From positions 1 to 26,904 of the IMG/VR virus record IMGVR_UViG_3300042881_001881: a DNA stretch of 26,904 bases; one strand, 5' to 3'. Below are positions 1 through 8,070 of the stretch, one piece after another (position 1 is the first letter of the stretch; each line of letters opens with the position of its first letter). The stretch is from a virus. Made by a program: the position numbers and the translations under genes. The notes under the pieces are model-generated. The model made no database searches and was not told the origin of the DNA. It was given only the letters and a program-made list of their open reading frames with translations.

Positions 1-479
1 TACTTTATTCCATCAAGATGGTCAAGTTCATGTAGAAAACATCTTGCAGATATACCCTCAAGTCTTGTTTGATGTATCTTACCGTTTTCATCGGTAAATT
101 CAACTTCAATCCATGACGGTCGTTCAACATTCAAAAACAACCCAGGGAACGACAAGCAACCTTCTTTATCTTTTCCTTGTGGACCAAAAGCAAGAACTTT
201 TGGGTTCAAACAAACTAATTGAAACTCATCGGTACCCACCACAAACATACGCTCTGCAACACCACACTGATTCGCAGAAAGACCTAAACCGGAATATAGT
301 TTCATGGTCATCTTTAATCGTTTAGCCAAGGTGACTAATGCTGGCGCAGGAAAATTACCTGTATATTCAGGTATCTTCTTTCGTAGTAATGGATGATCTT
401 CACCAAAAACTGGTAGAGGATTAATTTTTTCTTGCTGAGTTAGACCAGCAGATGTATCAATAGTTAGAATTTCACTCAT
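1..479 (-). CDS. def: Peptide deformylase, C-terminus cut by window edge
   Basis: Removes the N-formyl group from nascent proteins; a metalloenzyme of the cytosol. All three family motifs can be read. GLGLSANQCG at residues 64-73 corresponds to the GxGxAAxQ motif. EGCLS at 106-110 supplies metal ligand Cys108. HELDH at 150-154 gives ligands His150 and His154 and catalytic Glu151. The ATG at 479 overlaps the gp46 stop by 4 bases (ATGA), so translation is probably coupled. The frame stays open to base 1, so about 159 residues are visible and the C-terminal end is missing. Phage deformylases are known auxiliary genes in marine T4-like phages. The family call is firm; whether it favours phage or host proteins cannot be judged here. 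Confidence 0.93.
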   Translation of the reverse strand, partial: MSEILTIDTSAGLTQQEKINPLPVFGEDHPLLRKKIPEYTGNFPAPALVTLAKRLKMTMKLYSGLGLSANQCGVAERMFVVGTDEFQLVCLNPKVLAFGPQGKDKEGCLSFPGLFLNVERPSWIEVEFTDENGKIHQTRLEGISARCFLHELDHLDGIK

Positions 480-2185
480 TTCACTATCCTTGAAAAGTTT
501 TTTACTTTCTCAAATTTAATTGTATTGGCAAACTTATCTTGCAGTATATCACCTTTGTGGCTAATAACAAATAGATTTACATCATCAAGTGAGTGTAAAA
601 TCTTCATCAACTCTTCTGTACCTGTTGTGTCTAATGAAGAATCAAACACTTCATCAAGTATCAATAGGTTGGTATTGGTAGAGTTTTTGAGTTTTGCTAT
701 TGCTCTCCATGTCAACATCAATGCCATATCAATTCGTTGTTTCTCACCTTCTGAAAAATTGTGGTAAGAAAAATCATCACGATGTCTGGACTTGATTGTT
801 TCTTTGAACGACTCATCAAGATTGAAGTTCACAAAGAAATCCATACTAGTCAAATACTTATTGATGAGTTTGTTGATCACGGGCAAATATTGTTTAATGA
901 TATTAGTTTTGATACCGCTATCTTTTAATAACGTAGAGGCAACATCAAAATATGCTTTCTCATCCAATAACTGTTTCAGCAACTCTTGTGCTTGTTTAAT
1001 TTCATTTTTAATTACACTTAGTTCATCATCATCAGAATCTTGTTGATTCACTCCCTGTAATTCTTTAATTTGTTTCTCAAGTTTCTCAATTGATTCATTC
1101 AAACCTTTGATACTTGTTTGTGTAGTGGCAAATAGAATACGAACGTTAGCCAGTTTTTTTTCTTCTAAACGAATTGAATTTAATATTGTTTCATGTTCGG
1201 AAATTTTTAATTGTAATTCTTTTAAACCCCCATCAAGTTCTTGTTCCTTTGATAGAATATCCCCAAGTTGTCCTTCTTTAAACTCCAAGGTAATGGCTTG
1301 CCTGCACGTTGGACAATCAGCATTGTGTTCATAGAAATGTTTATCTGATACAATTTTGGATATTTTGCTTTCAATTTGCGATTCAACTTTTCTAAACGCC
1401 GCAATCTTCCTCTCATTTTCAGGTGCTTTTGCCACGATGGCATCCAACGTGGTGATTTGTTTGACCAACAAGTCAATTTCATTTGATAGGGTGCCAATGG
1501 TTTCTCTACTACTTTGAATCTCACTCTCATATTCTTTTATCTTTGCTTCATTGTTTTGATTGAGTTTATCTTGGTGTTCTTTCTTCAACTCATATCGCTG
1601 ATTGAGTACGATAATTTCATTTTTTTGTGCAACGGTTACATCTTTGTTGATTGAAAGTCTTTCTTTTACAAGACTATTCATAGTGGAGAAGATTTGAATG
1701 TCCAACAAATCTTCAATGATTGCTCGGCGATCAGCAGCAGACAACTGCATGAACGGTGTAAAGGATGCTGAACCAAGAATAACGATCTGTGTGAAAGACT
1801 TGTAGTTTAGCTTGAGAATAAACTTCTCTAAGTAGTCTTGATAATCTCTTACAGCCGCATCTTGGTTCAGCAAAACTGAATCTTGATATATTTCAAAGAC
1901 GTTCGGTTTAATACCACGAACAATCTTATATTGTTTGTTGCCGATGTCAAACTCAATCTCAACAACACAATCTCTATTATTTATGGAATTAATAAGATTA
2001 GGTTTGTTGATACCACGAAAAGGTTTACCAAACAGAGCAAAGCACAATGCATCAAGCATCGTGGATTTACCAGAGCCGTTCGCACCAATCACTAATGTAT
2101 TGGCATTACTATTTAATTTTAATTCGGTAAAATAGTTGCCTGTGCTAAGTAAATTTTTCCAACGTAAGTTTTTAAATAATATCAT
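476..2185 (-). CDS. 46: gp46-like recombination endonuclease subunit (Rad50/SMC-like ATPase)
   Basis: ATPase subunit of the phage Mre11/Rad50-type complex that resects DNA ends for recombination-dependent replication. Walker A GANGSGKST is at residues 34-42. A long charged coiled-coil runs from about 170 to 410, broken by a zinc-hook CPTC at 291-294. The ABC signature FSEGEKQ is at 477-483 and Walker B LLILDE at 507-512. At 569 residues it is close to T4 gp46. The ATG overlaps the end of gp47 by 4 bases, which suggests coupled translation of the two subunits at a matched ratio. The peptide deformylase follows with another 4-base overlap. Nothing essential is missing. Confidence 0.96.
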   Translation of the reverse strand: MILFKNLRWKNLLSTGNYFTELKLNSNANTLVIGANGSGKSTMLDALCFALFGKPFRGINKPNLINSINNRDCVVEIEFDIGNKQYKIVRGIKPNVFEIYQDSVLLNQDAAVRDYQDYLEKFILKLNYKSFTQIVILGSASFTPFMQLSAADRRAIIEDLLDIQIFSTMNSLVKERLSINKDVTVAQKNEIIVLNQRYELKKEHQDKLNQNNEAKIKEYESEIQSSRETIGTLSNEIDLLVKQITTLDAIVAKAPENERKIAAFRKVESQIESKISKIVSDKHFYEHNADCPTCRQAITLEFKEGQLGDILSKEQELDGGLKELQLKISEHETILNSIRLEEKKLANVRILFATTQTSIKGLNESIEKLEKQIKELQGVNQQDSDDDELSVIKNEIKQAQELLKQLLDEKAYFDVASTLLKDSGIKTNIIKQYLPVINKLINKYLTSMDFFVNFNLDESFKETIKSRHRDDFSYHNFSEGEKQRIDMALMLTWRAIAKLKNSTNTNLLILDEVFDSSLDTTGTEELMKILHSLDDVNLFVISHKGDILQDKFANTIKFEKVKNFSRIVK

Positions 2186-3252
2186 TCAAGTTCGGTGTTT
2201 AATGCTTCAACATAAAGTTCACGCATAAGATTCTTTAGTTTATCATTTTCTACGTTCAATGTCAGGTTATCAATATACTTGGATAAAATTGTTACGGTAT
2301 CTTCTGCTTGATCAACTAACTCATCATCGGTAATAATTGATGTATCGGTGAAATCTTCTACGACTGATATATCCGCTGCACCTGCTTTGTAAAGACTATC
2401 AAGCACAAAATCAAATAAAAATGGATTAAGTTTGTTGACAACAACCACCTTGACATAACAGCCTTCATAGATTGAATAATCAAAAGAACGATAGCCTTCT
2501 GAAAAATGTTCTAGTTCATCATTGTAGTTCAACTTGTAAAACATTCTGTGTGGATTTTTGATGAACTCTTGTTCGCGGGTATGTGTATCAAAGATAACAA
2601 AGCCACGTGGATCATTATAATCTGCCCATGTCATTTCTGTAGGTGTGCCGACATAATAGATATGACCGTCATTTGAACGATGATGAAAGTGACCAGAAAG
2701 CACAACATCATACTTGTCAAACATTGACTTATCAATACCATCATGGCAAATTGTGCCACGATCCATTTCAAAACCTTTTATTTCAAAATGACCAAAAACA
2801 ATCTGTGATTTGGAATCTTTTATTCTTTGGTATATTTCTTCTTGGTTATCATCGCATATCCAAGGCACCATATCAATATCAATGTCGCCAAACTGCAATG
2901 TAGTAAAAGCATCCAATACAGTAACGTTATCATAACCTTCTAAAAGTAACTGTGAGGAGTTAACCTGAAGGGTGTTTCTGAACGATACATCATGGTTACC
3001 AAGGAACGTGATGAAATTGATGTTGTTCTCTGCAAGTTTATCAAAGAAATATTTACGACATAAATGTAGTGAATTGAAGTTAATAAACTTACGGCGGTCG
3101 AAAAGATCACCAAGTTGTACAACGGTTGTAACATTGTGATCCTTTAGATATGGAAAGAAGACGTTCTCGTAGAACTTCTTCAAGTATTTATGAAAATCTA
3201 AAGAGTCACCTCTCATACCGAAGTGAGTATCACCAAGCACACAAATTTTCAT
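2182..3252 (-). CDS. 47: gp47-like recombination endonuclease subunit (Mre11-like)
   Basis: Nuclease partner of gp46 in DNA end processing, a calcineurin-like metallophosphoesterase. The five metal-binding blocks are in order: D8-x-H10, GDLFDRR at 48-54, GNHD at 85-88, GHF at 154-156 and SGHFHHR at 186-192. At 356 residues it is close to T4 gp47 in size. The ATG at 3252 lies 6 bases past the upstream methyltransferase gene and has no recognisable Shine-Dalgarno sequence (the preceding bases are AATTAATATACC), so initiation may depend on re-initiation after that gene. It overlaps gp46 by 4 bases. Confidence 0.96.
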   Translation of the reverse strand: MKICVLGDTHFGMRGDSLDFHKYLKKFYENVFFPYLKDHNVTTVVQLGDLFDRRKFINFNSLHLCRKYFFDKLAENNINFITFLGNHDVSFRNTLQVNSSQLLLEGYDNVTVLDAFTTLQFGDIDIDMVPWICDDNQEEIYQRIKDSKSQIVFGHFEIKGFEMDRGTICHDGIDKSMFDKYDVVLSGHFHHRSNDGHIYYVGTPTEMTWADYNDPRGFVIFDTHTREQEFIKNPHRMFYKLNYNDELEHFSEGYRSFDYSIYEGCYVKVVVVNKLNPFLFDFVLDSLYKAGAADISVVEDFTDTSIITDDELVDQAEDTVTILSKYIDNLTLNVENDKLKNLMRELYVEALNTELE

Positions 3253-3258
3253 GGTATA

Positions 3259-3891
3259 TTAATTAGGATAAGGCGTTACTTCAAAGTCTGTCAACTTGTA
3301 TAAAGAATCTTTTTTAGAGTCAAATATTTTAACATATCCTAAACTATACATCAAGTTATCAAATTCACTTCTTGTGGTTCCGGTGGCGTAATGTTCAAAA
3401 GTATCTACCTCAGCCCAAACACATTTTGGTTTATAATTACCGATGTTCTGAAACACTTTTAATTCAGCACCTTCCACATCAATATGAATGAAATCGGGTA
3501 CAAGATTTAGTTTCTCACAAAAAGTTTCCAACCTAATTGATCTAACATCATATGGTTGTGCATAAACCTTTCCCTGTTCATCTAAAGGATTCAAACCGAA
3601 AATGCTACCAGAATCTAAATGCTGATGACCATACTGTGTAAGTGATTGTCTAAACTGTATTATACCATCAATGTGACACACCGCCGTATGAAAGTAATGT
3701 ATGCCAAAATCAATTGCTCTGTTTAGATTAACCGACAGTAATGCGTTGGAACATTCAAACGCATATACTTTTGCCTTTGGCATCATCATTTTTAGTTGAG
3801 CAGAGTCACGCATGTCCATACATCCAACATCAAAGAAAACGAAATCTTCATCAAAGTTTTCCTTAATCCAATTTAAGTTTAAGCTACTCAT
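3259..3891 (-). CDS. FkbM-family SAM-dependent methyltransferase
   Basis: Predicted O-methyltransferase of the FkbM family, which often acts on sugars or polyketide-type hydroxyls. The SAM-binding motif I region is FFDVGC at 19-24, followed by the acidic AFEC at 44-47. The family-typical block HIDVEGAE is at 136-143 and is followed by a strand ending CVWAEV near 157-162. The length (210 aa) suits a single-domain FkbM protein. It lies between gp55 and gp47, two core genes, and has a good ribosome site (AAGGAG) before its ATG. By context it may methylate the product of the upstream sugar genes, but that is inference; the substrate is unknown. Confidence 0.85.
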   Translation of the reverse strand: MSSLNLNWIKENFDEDFVFFDVGCMDMRDSAQLKMMMPKAKVYAFECSNALLSVNLNRAIDFGIHYFHTAVCHIDGIIQFRQSLTQYGHQHLDSGSIFGLNPLDEQGKVYAQPYDVRSIRLETFCEKLNLVPDFIHIDVEGAELKVFQNIGNYKPKCVWAEVDTFEHYATGTTRSEFDNLMYSLGYVKIFDSKKDSLYKLTDFEVTPYPN

Positions 3892-3905
3892 TATTTTCTC
3901 CTTGA

Positions 3906-4448
3906 TTATTCTTGTTCGTCTTCGTCAATAAATTGTTCTAGACCTTCTGACTTTTTCTTTTTCTTGTTTTTTTTATTTTCTTCAAAGTTATGTATGAACT
4001 CTGATATGTTATCATACAATTCAAACTGTTTCATGTTACCATTTTCATCTTCATACATTTCACCTTCGTCTAACAATCCAAACTGCTGTGTTGCTTTATA
4101 CTTCACATACAGTTGCTTCTTCTCACGCATAATTCTACGCAGAAAGGCATAGTAAATTATCTGTGTGAAGTAAGCAAACGGATTCTTTGACTTAGCAGGA
4201 TCAAAGTTACGAAAATACATCAGACAATTTTCTACACCATCTGATATCATTTCGTCACGATATGTGTATGAAATAAAGTTTGGCTTACGTGATAGGTGTT
4301 CCGCAATTTTTAAGAAACACTCACCAATATAATCAGGTATCTTTGGTTCTACCGTGTTATTTTTTTGTGCGTTTTCACAGTCTGTTCTATACTTTATGAG
4401 AGCAGCCAAAAAGTCTGCATTATTAACGTAATGATTTGATGTTGTCAT
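3906..4448 (-). CDS. 55: gp55-like late-transcription sigma factor
   Basis: Sigma-like factor that directs host RNA polymerase to the TATAAATA late promoters, coupled to the sliding clamp. T4 gp55 resemblance: the N-terminal YVNNADFLAALI corresponds to T4 YVNNKELLQAII. The central block has YRDEMISDGVENCL, then a NF.....KNPFAYFTQ stretch near 84-96, the sigma region 2 equivalent. The C-terminus LEQFIDEDEQE resembles the T4 clamp-binding tail (LDFLYEANDE). A lysine-rich linker with an A8 run precedes it. The start codon overlaps the stop of the upstream sugar gene by one base (TAATG), so this core regulator is translated within the accessory operon. Confidence 0.93.
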   Translation of the reverse strand: MTTSNHYVNNADFLAALIKYRTDCENAQKNNTVEPKIPDYIGECFLKIAEHLSRKPNFISYTYRDEMISDGVENCLMYFRNFDPAKSKNPFAYFTQIIYYAFLRRIMREKKQLYVKYKATQQFGLLDEGEMYEDENGNMKQFELYDNISEFIHNFEENKKNKKKKKSEGLEQFIDEDEQE

Positions 4449-5380
4449 TATACATTACCGTAAATATTATTTTTCAAGTATGCATATCCCTTGATGAGTT
4501 CTTCTACACCATCGTCTATTGTAAAGTATGGTACCCAACCTGTTGCTTCTAGTTTTTCGTTAGACACAATATAGTTGCGTTGATCTGGGTCTTTCTTGAT
4601 ATCTCCTTCTACAACTGTAAAAGTAGGAATATGTTTCTTAATAATGTCACAGAGTTCTAGTTTAGATACGTTTGCTGATGACAAACCTACATTGTAAATA
4701 TTACCTTTCATCTCTTCAAACTGATAGATAGAATGTAGAAATGCTTCGCATACGTCACGCACATGAATATAGTTACGCTTGAAATGTCCTTCAAAGATAA
4801 TTACATAACCATCATTGACTGCACGATAAACTAAATCATTGACTAACAAATCAGTTCTCATTCGTGGTGACATACCAAATACGGTAGCAAGTCTATAACT
4901 GATTGAGTTCTCACGTTGCATCAGCCGTTCTTCTACCGCAACTTTATCAATCGCATACTTAGAGATTGGTCGCAGTGGTGATTCTTCAGTGCAGAAATTG
5001 TTTTCATCACCTGTGCCATATGCAGAATTGGTCGTAGGCATGATGATGCGTTGTTCACTTGATACACTATTCAACATCCAAAACATTGCGTCTTTGTTTG
5101 TTGTGTCTGCACCAACAACATCTTTATTACACAGTGGCGCACCAACGAGTGCAGCAAGAGGTATAATTACATCCGCTTTCTTCAACAAAGGTGCCACATG
5201 ATGTGGATTACGAATGTCACCATTTACAATTGAAAATCTTTTGTTTTCACAAAGATGATTTAATCCGGTTTGCTTATACATGAAGTTGTCAATGACAGTC
5301 ACTTCATGATTCATCTGCAACAAATATTCAGTCAAAATGCAGCCAATGTAGCCAGCACCACCAGTTATCAATACATTCAT
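4448..5380 (-). CDS. NAD-dependent epimerase/dehydratase (extended SDR, NDP-sugar type)
   Basis: Extended short-chain dehydrogenase/reductase, probably acting on a nucleotide-linked sugar. The NAD-binding GGAGYIG is at residues 7-13. Asp57 in the NGDIRN block matches the conserved GD(L/I)RD region. A TTNSAYG segment at 116-122 holds the catalytic Ser/Thr, and the active-site pair is Y142-AID-K146. At 310 residues it is typical of GalE-like epimerases and sugar 4,6-dehydratases or 4-reductases; I cannot choose among these reactions by eye. It follows the DegT-like gene with a 1-base gap and overlaps gp55 by one base. Context favours reduction or epimerisation of the 4-keto sugar left by that neighbour. 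Confidence 0.88.
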   Translation of the reverse strand: MNVLITGGAGYIGCILTEYLLQMNHEVTVIDNFMYKQTGLNHLCENKRFSIVNGDIRNPHHVAPLLKKADVIIPLAALVGAPLCNKDVVGADTTNKDAMFWMLNSVSSEQRIIMPTTNSAYGTGDENNFCTEESPLRPISKYAIDKVAVEERLMQRENSISYRLATVFGMSPRMRTDLLVNDLVYRAVNDGYVIIFEGHFKRNYIHVRDVCEAFLHSIYQFEEMKGNIYNVGLSSANVSKLELCDIIKKHIPTFTVVEGDIKKDPDQRNYIVSNEKLEATGWVPYFTIDDGVEELIKGYAYLKNNIYGNV

Positions 5381-5381
5381 A

Positions 5382-6557
5382 TTACACCCTATTCAATACG
5401 TTTGTTATTTCTTCAATTGCAATCTTGCTTAATGTTGGATAGTTACCAATGTAGAACGAATAAAAGTGCATGTGATCGGTGTTTGTATATTTCTTGTAGT
5501 GATCTTCTGGCACAATATTCTTCAAATATGGTTGACGCAGTTGATTACCACCACCAGCAGAGCCACGACGAAACTCAATTTGTTCATCACGCATTTTACC
5601 CATCAGTCTTTCTACAAACTCTTTGTTTGCATACTCTGGCTGCAACACAATGTTAAAGGCATAGTTACTGCAACCAATCAATCTAAAGTCAACCTTATAT
5701 TTCTTCTGATCTAGTTTAGACAAAAAGTAAAATAGATTCTCATTTCGTAGTCTAACATTTTCATCTAAATGTTTCAACTGATTTTGCCCAAGTATACCGC
5801 CAATTTCATTGTTACGCATGTTGTATGCTGCATAGGCAAAGATAAAGTCTGAGTTCAACTCTGGATATTCTGCCTTATATTTTTCAGACATTGTTTCGGA
5901 TGCACACTCACGAACCATACCGTGTGAACGAAGCATACGAACTGTATGATAAACTTCAGGATCATCTGTGCATACCATGCCACCCTCAATTGTAGACATA
6001 TGATGTGCAAAGTAGAAAGAGAAATTAGACATCCAACCATAACTACCAAGTAACTTTCCATTGTGTGTTGCACCATGTGATTCACACACATCTTCAATCA
6101 GAGGTATGTTACGATGACGGAGAACTTCTAATACTCTGTCAGATAGGCAATCAAAACCTTGTGCGTAAGTAATAAACACCGCACGTGTTTTATCTGTAAT
6201 CGCATTTAGTATGCCATACTCACTCATACCGAGTGTGTCAAGATCAATGTCAACAAATACAGGTGTGAAACCGCATTGAAGAATGGATGCAATGTCAGAT
6301 ACCCACGTGAATGGTGGCACAATGACTTCACCACCTTCTGGATGTTTGATCTTCAACATTGTCATTGACAATAGATTTGCTGATGCACCCGAATTAACAA
6401 ACACAGAATACTTTACACCAAGCCATTTGCTCCATGCTTCTTCAAAAGCACGACACTCTGGTCCATTTGTAAGTTTAGGATTATCTTTTTTAAGGTGTTC
6501 TATTACCAAATCTAAGTCTTCTCTAGTAATATTATCCGACATCAAAGGATATTTCAT
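5382..6557 (-). CDS. DegT/AHBA-family PLP enzyme, ColD/RfbH-like sugar 3-dehydratase
   Basis: Fold-type I PLP enzyme of the DegT/DnrJ/EryC1 sugar family. The PLP-contact region NSGASAN is at 55-61 and the pyridine-nitrogen aspartate is D156 (IEDVCESHGA). The block that normally holds the Schiff-base lysine reads FYFAHHMSTIEGG at 181-193, with His185 where aminotransferases have Lys. Lys-to-His replacement here marks the 3-dehydratases ColD and RfbH (E1), which remove the C3 hydroxyl of a 4-keto-6-deoxysugar. The length (391 aa) is close to ColD (about 388 aa). RfbH is longer and carries an iron-sulfur cluster, and I see no matching cysteine set. A plain aminotransferase is unlikely without the lysine. 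It overlaps the kinase gene by one base. Confidence 0.85.
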   Translation of the reverse strand: MKYPLMSDNITREDLDLVIEHLKKDNPKLTNGPECRAFEEAWSKWLGVKYSVFVNSGASANLLSMTMLKIKHPEGGEVIVPPFTWVSDIASILQCGFTPVFVDIDLDTLGMSEYGILNAITDKTRAVFITYAQGFDCLSDRVLEVLRHRNIPLIEDVCESHGATHNGKLLGSYGWMSNFSFYFAHHMSTIEGGMVCTDDPEVYHTVRMLRSHGMVRECASETMSEKYKAEYPELNSDFIFAYAAYNMRNNEIGGILGQNQLKHLDENVRLRNENLFYFLSKLDQKKYKVDFRLIGCSNYAFNIVLQPEYANKEFVERLMGKMRDEQIEFRRGSAGGGNQLRQPYLKNIVPEDHYKKYTNTDHMHFYSFYIGNYPTLSKIAIEEITNVLNRV

Positions 6558-7543
6558 TATGACTCCAATATAATTTGGCTGCCTTCATAATCAAACTTAA
6601 AAGGCACCCACACATTAATTTCAGGTATTGCTTGTTTAATTTTTTCGTGTGCATCAGGTGGTGCAAGAAACATAAAGAAGCCACCGCCGCCCGCACCCAT
6701 CAATTTGCCGCCATATGCACCAGCATTGATTGCTTTGTTGTATATTGTATCTATGTAATCGTTTGTAACAGTATCCGTAAGTTGGCGTTTGCGGCTCCAT
6801 TGATACTTCAACAATTCACCTATGTCTTTTATTTTACCATGACTTTCAAAAATATGCAATGCTGTATCGGTAATCGTTACAATTTCTTCAAGTAATTTTT
6901 TGGACTTGCCTTCTTTAATGGCATCAATCTGTTGTTTGGCATGAATACTTGAGAATCTATCAATGCCAGAAAAACCTAACATGATGTGTTCTTCTAAATC
7001 AAGAGTGTAATCATCTTTGATTCTTAAATCACGAACATTGATATTTTCACCAGACAATTCAATGACACGAATGCCGCCATATGCGGCCATGATTTGATCT
7101 TGAACTCCAACAGATTCACCAATACAATTTTGTTCTATGTCAATGGCATCGGTTGCAAGTCCATATGGTGTGTATACTTTACCCAGACTTGTTGTTATGG
7201 CATGAATCAGTCCAACAGTAAATGAAGAAGATGATCCAATACCAGAACGAGCAGGTAAATCGCCATCGTGACTAATAGAAATTCCATTAGGTATATCATA
7301 GTATTTCAAACACTCCCTTACAGAAGGATGGTCTATTTGCGAAATATCTGATACGCTTTCAATCTTAGAGTAGATAACTCTATTTACATAATCAAAATAA
7401 GGCGGCAACTTCTTTAAACTTATATAGCAGTAATGCGCCATTGCAGCCGATATTACTTTTGACGGCCTAGTTTTATACCATGCTGGATAATCTGTGCCAC
7501 CACCAAACAAAGAAAGACGATAAGGTGTTTTAGATATAATCAT
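6557..7543 (-). CDS. GHMP-family sugar kinase (HddA/heptose-7-phosphate kinase-like)
   Basis: ATP-dependent small-molecule kinase of the GHMP superfamily. The N-terminal motif PYRLSLFGGGTDYP is at 7-20. The phosphate-binding loop is PARSGIGSSSS at 97-107. GVQDQIMAAYGG at 146-157 contains the likely catalytic Asp149. Motif 3, KLMGAGGGGFF, is at 280-290. The opening motif and the 328-residue length match the D-glycero-D-manno-heptose 7-phosphate kinase/fucokinase-like branch. No heptose isomerase, phosphatase or nucleotidyltransferase is next to it, so the heptose assignment is only by similarity. The start overlaps the upstream beta-like gene by 4 bases (ATGA). Confidence 0.87.
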   Translation of the reverse strand: MIISKTPYRLSLFGGGTDYPAWYKTRPSKVISAAMAHYCYISLKKLPPYFDYVNRVIYSKIESVSDISQIDHPSVRECLKYYDIPNGISISHDGDLPARSGIGSSSSFTVGLIHAITTSLGKVYTPYGLATDAIDIEQNCIGESVGVQDQIMAAYGGIRVIELSGENINVRDLRIKDDYTLDLEEHIMLGFSGIDRFSSIHAKQQIDAIKEGKSKKLLEEIVTITDTALHIFESHGKIKDIGELLKYQWSRKRQLTDTVTNDYIDTIYNKAINAGAYGGKLMGAGGGGFFMFLAPPDAHEKIKQAIPEINVWVPFKFDYEGSQIILES

Positions 7544-8070
7544 TTTTCGTTATAGTAGTCACCATATTCAACAAGCAGAGTGGCTTTACCATCTGTTCTG
7601 AGATATGCATTACAATATGCATTGTAGATATCTCTTGGTTCGTCAAGCCTAACTATGTCAATATTTGGACACATCATTCTGTATGCATCCGTATAATCAC
7701 CAACGTGTTGGTGTTGCGGATGAAGTGGTCTCTCGGAGCCAATGCTTGTACGAATAATCATTCTTGGTCTGTAGTCAGACATCATCGTGATTTTATCTAT
7801 GTGATTTACTAATTGATTTGTTGCACATATCAAAAAATTCCATCGCGGAAAAATACTCACTGGTATGTAACCAGAAAGAGCAAGACCTAATGTCATACCC
7901 ATCTGTGTATCTTCAAACACAGGCATCTCAATCAACTTTTCTTTAGGAACATCTTTCAATGTGTTTGACATTGCTGTACCAGCATATTCAACTGCTTGAC
8001 CTATAAAGACAACACGTGGGTCTTTTGCAAGCATGTCCATTGATGCTTTTAATTCGTCAAAGTATTTCAA
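7540..8070 (-). CDS. Thiamine-diphosphate enzyme, pyrimidine-binding (E1 beta-like) subunit, short form
   Basis: Resembles the pyrimidine-binding domain of transketolase/E1-beta proteins. Block MPVFEDTQMGM...LALSGYIPV near 49-71 aligns with the family block that holds the catalytic glutamate, here Glu53. At 176 residues it is about half a normal E1 beta, because the C-terminal transketolase domain is absent. The start is TTG at 8070, chosen because it overlaps the upstream stop (TTGA) and has GAGGG about 8 bases before it; the first ATG is 30 bases further in. It should pair with the E1 alpha-like product encoded just upstream to form one active site. Reaction unknown; two-carbon transfer or decarboxylation of a keto acid are both possible. 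Confidence 0.8.
   Translation of the reverse strand: MKYFDELKASMDMLAKDPRVVFIGQAVEYAGTAMSNTLKDVPKEKLIEMPVFEDTQMGMTLGLALSGYIPVSIFPRWNFLICATNQLVNHIDKITMMSDYRPRMIIRTSIGSERPLHPQHQHVGDYTDAYRMMCPNIDIVRLDEPRDIYNAYCNAYLRTDGKATLLVEYGDYYNEK

Noticed and set aside
113-325. 70-codon open frame on the plus strand
   Set aside because: It lies antisense to the peptide deformylase, whose motifs are unmistakable on the minus strand; no ribosome site or family resemblance.
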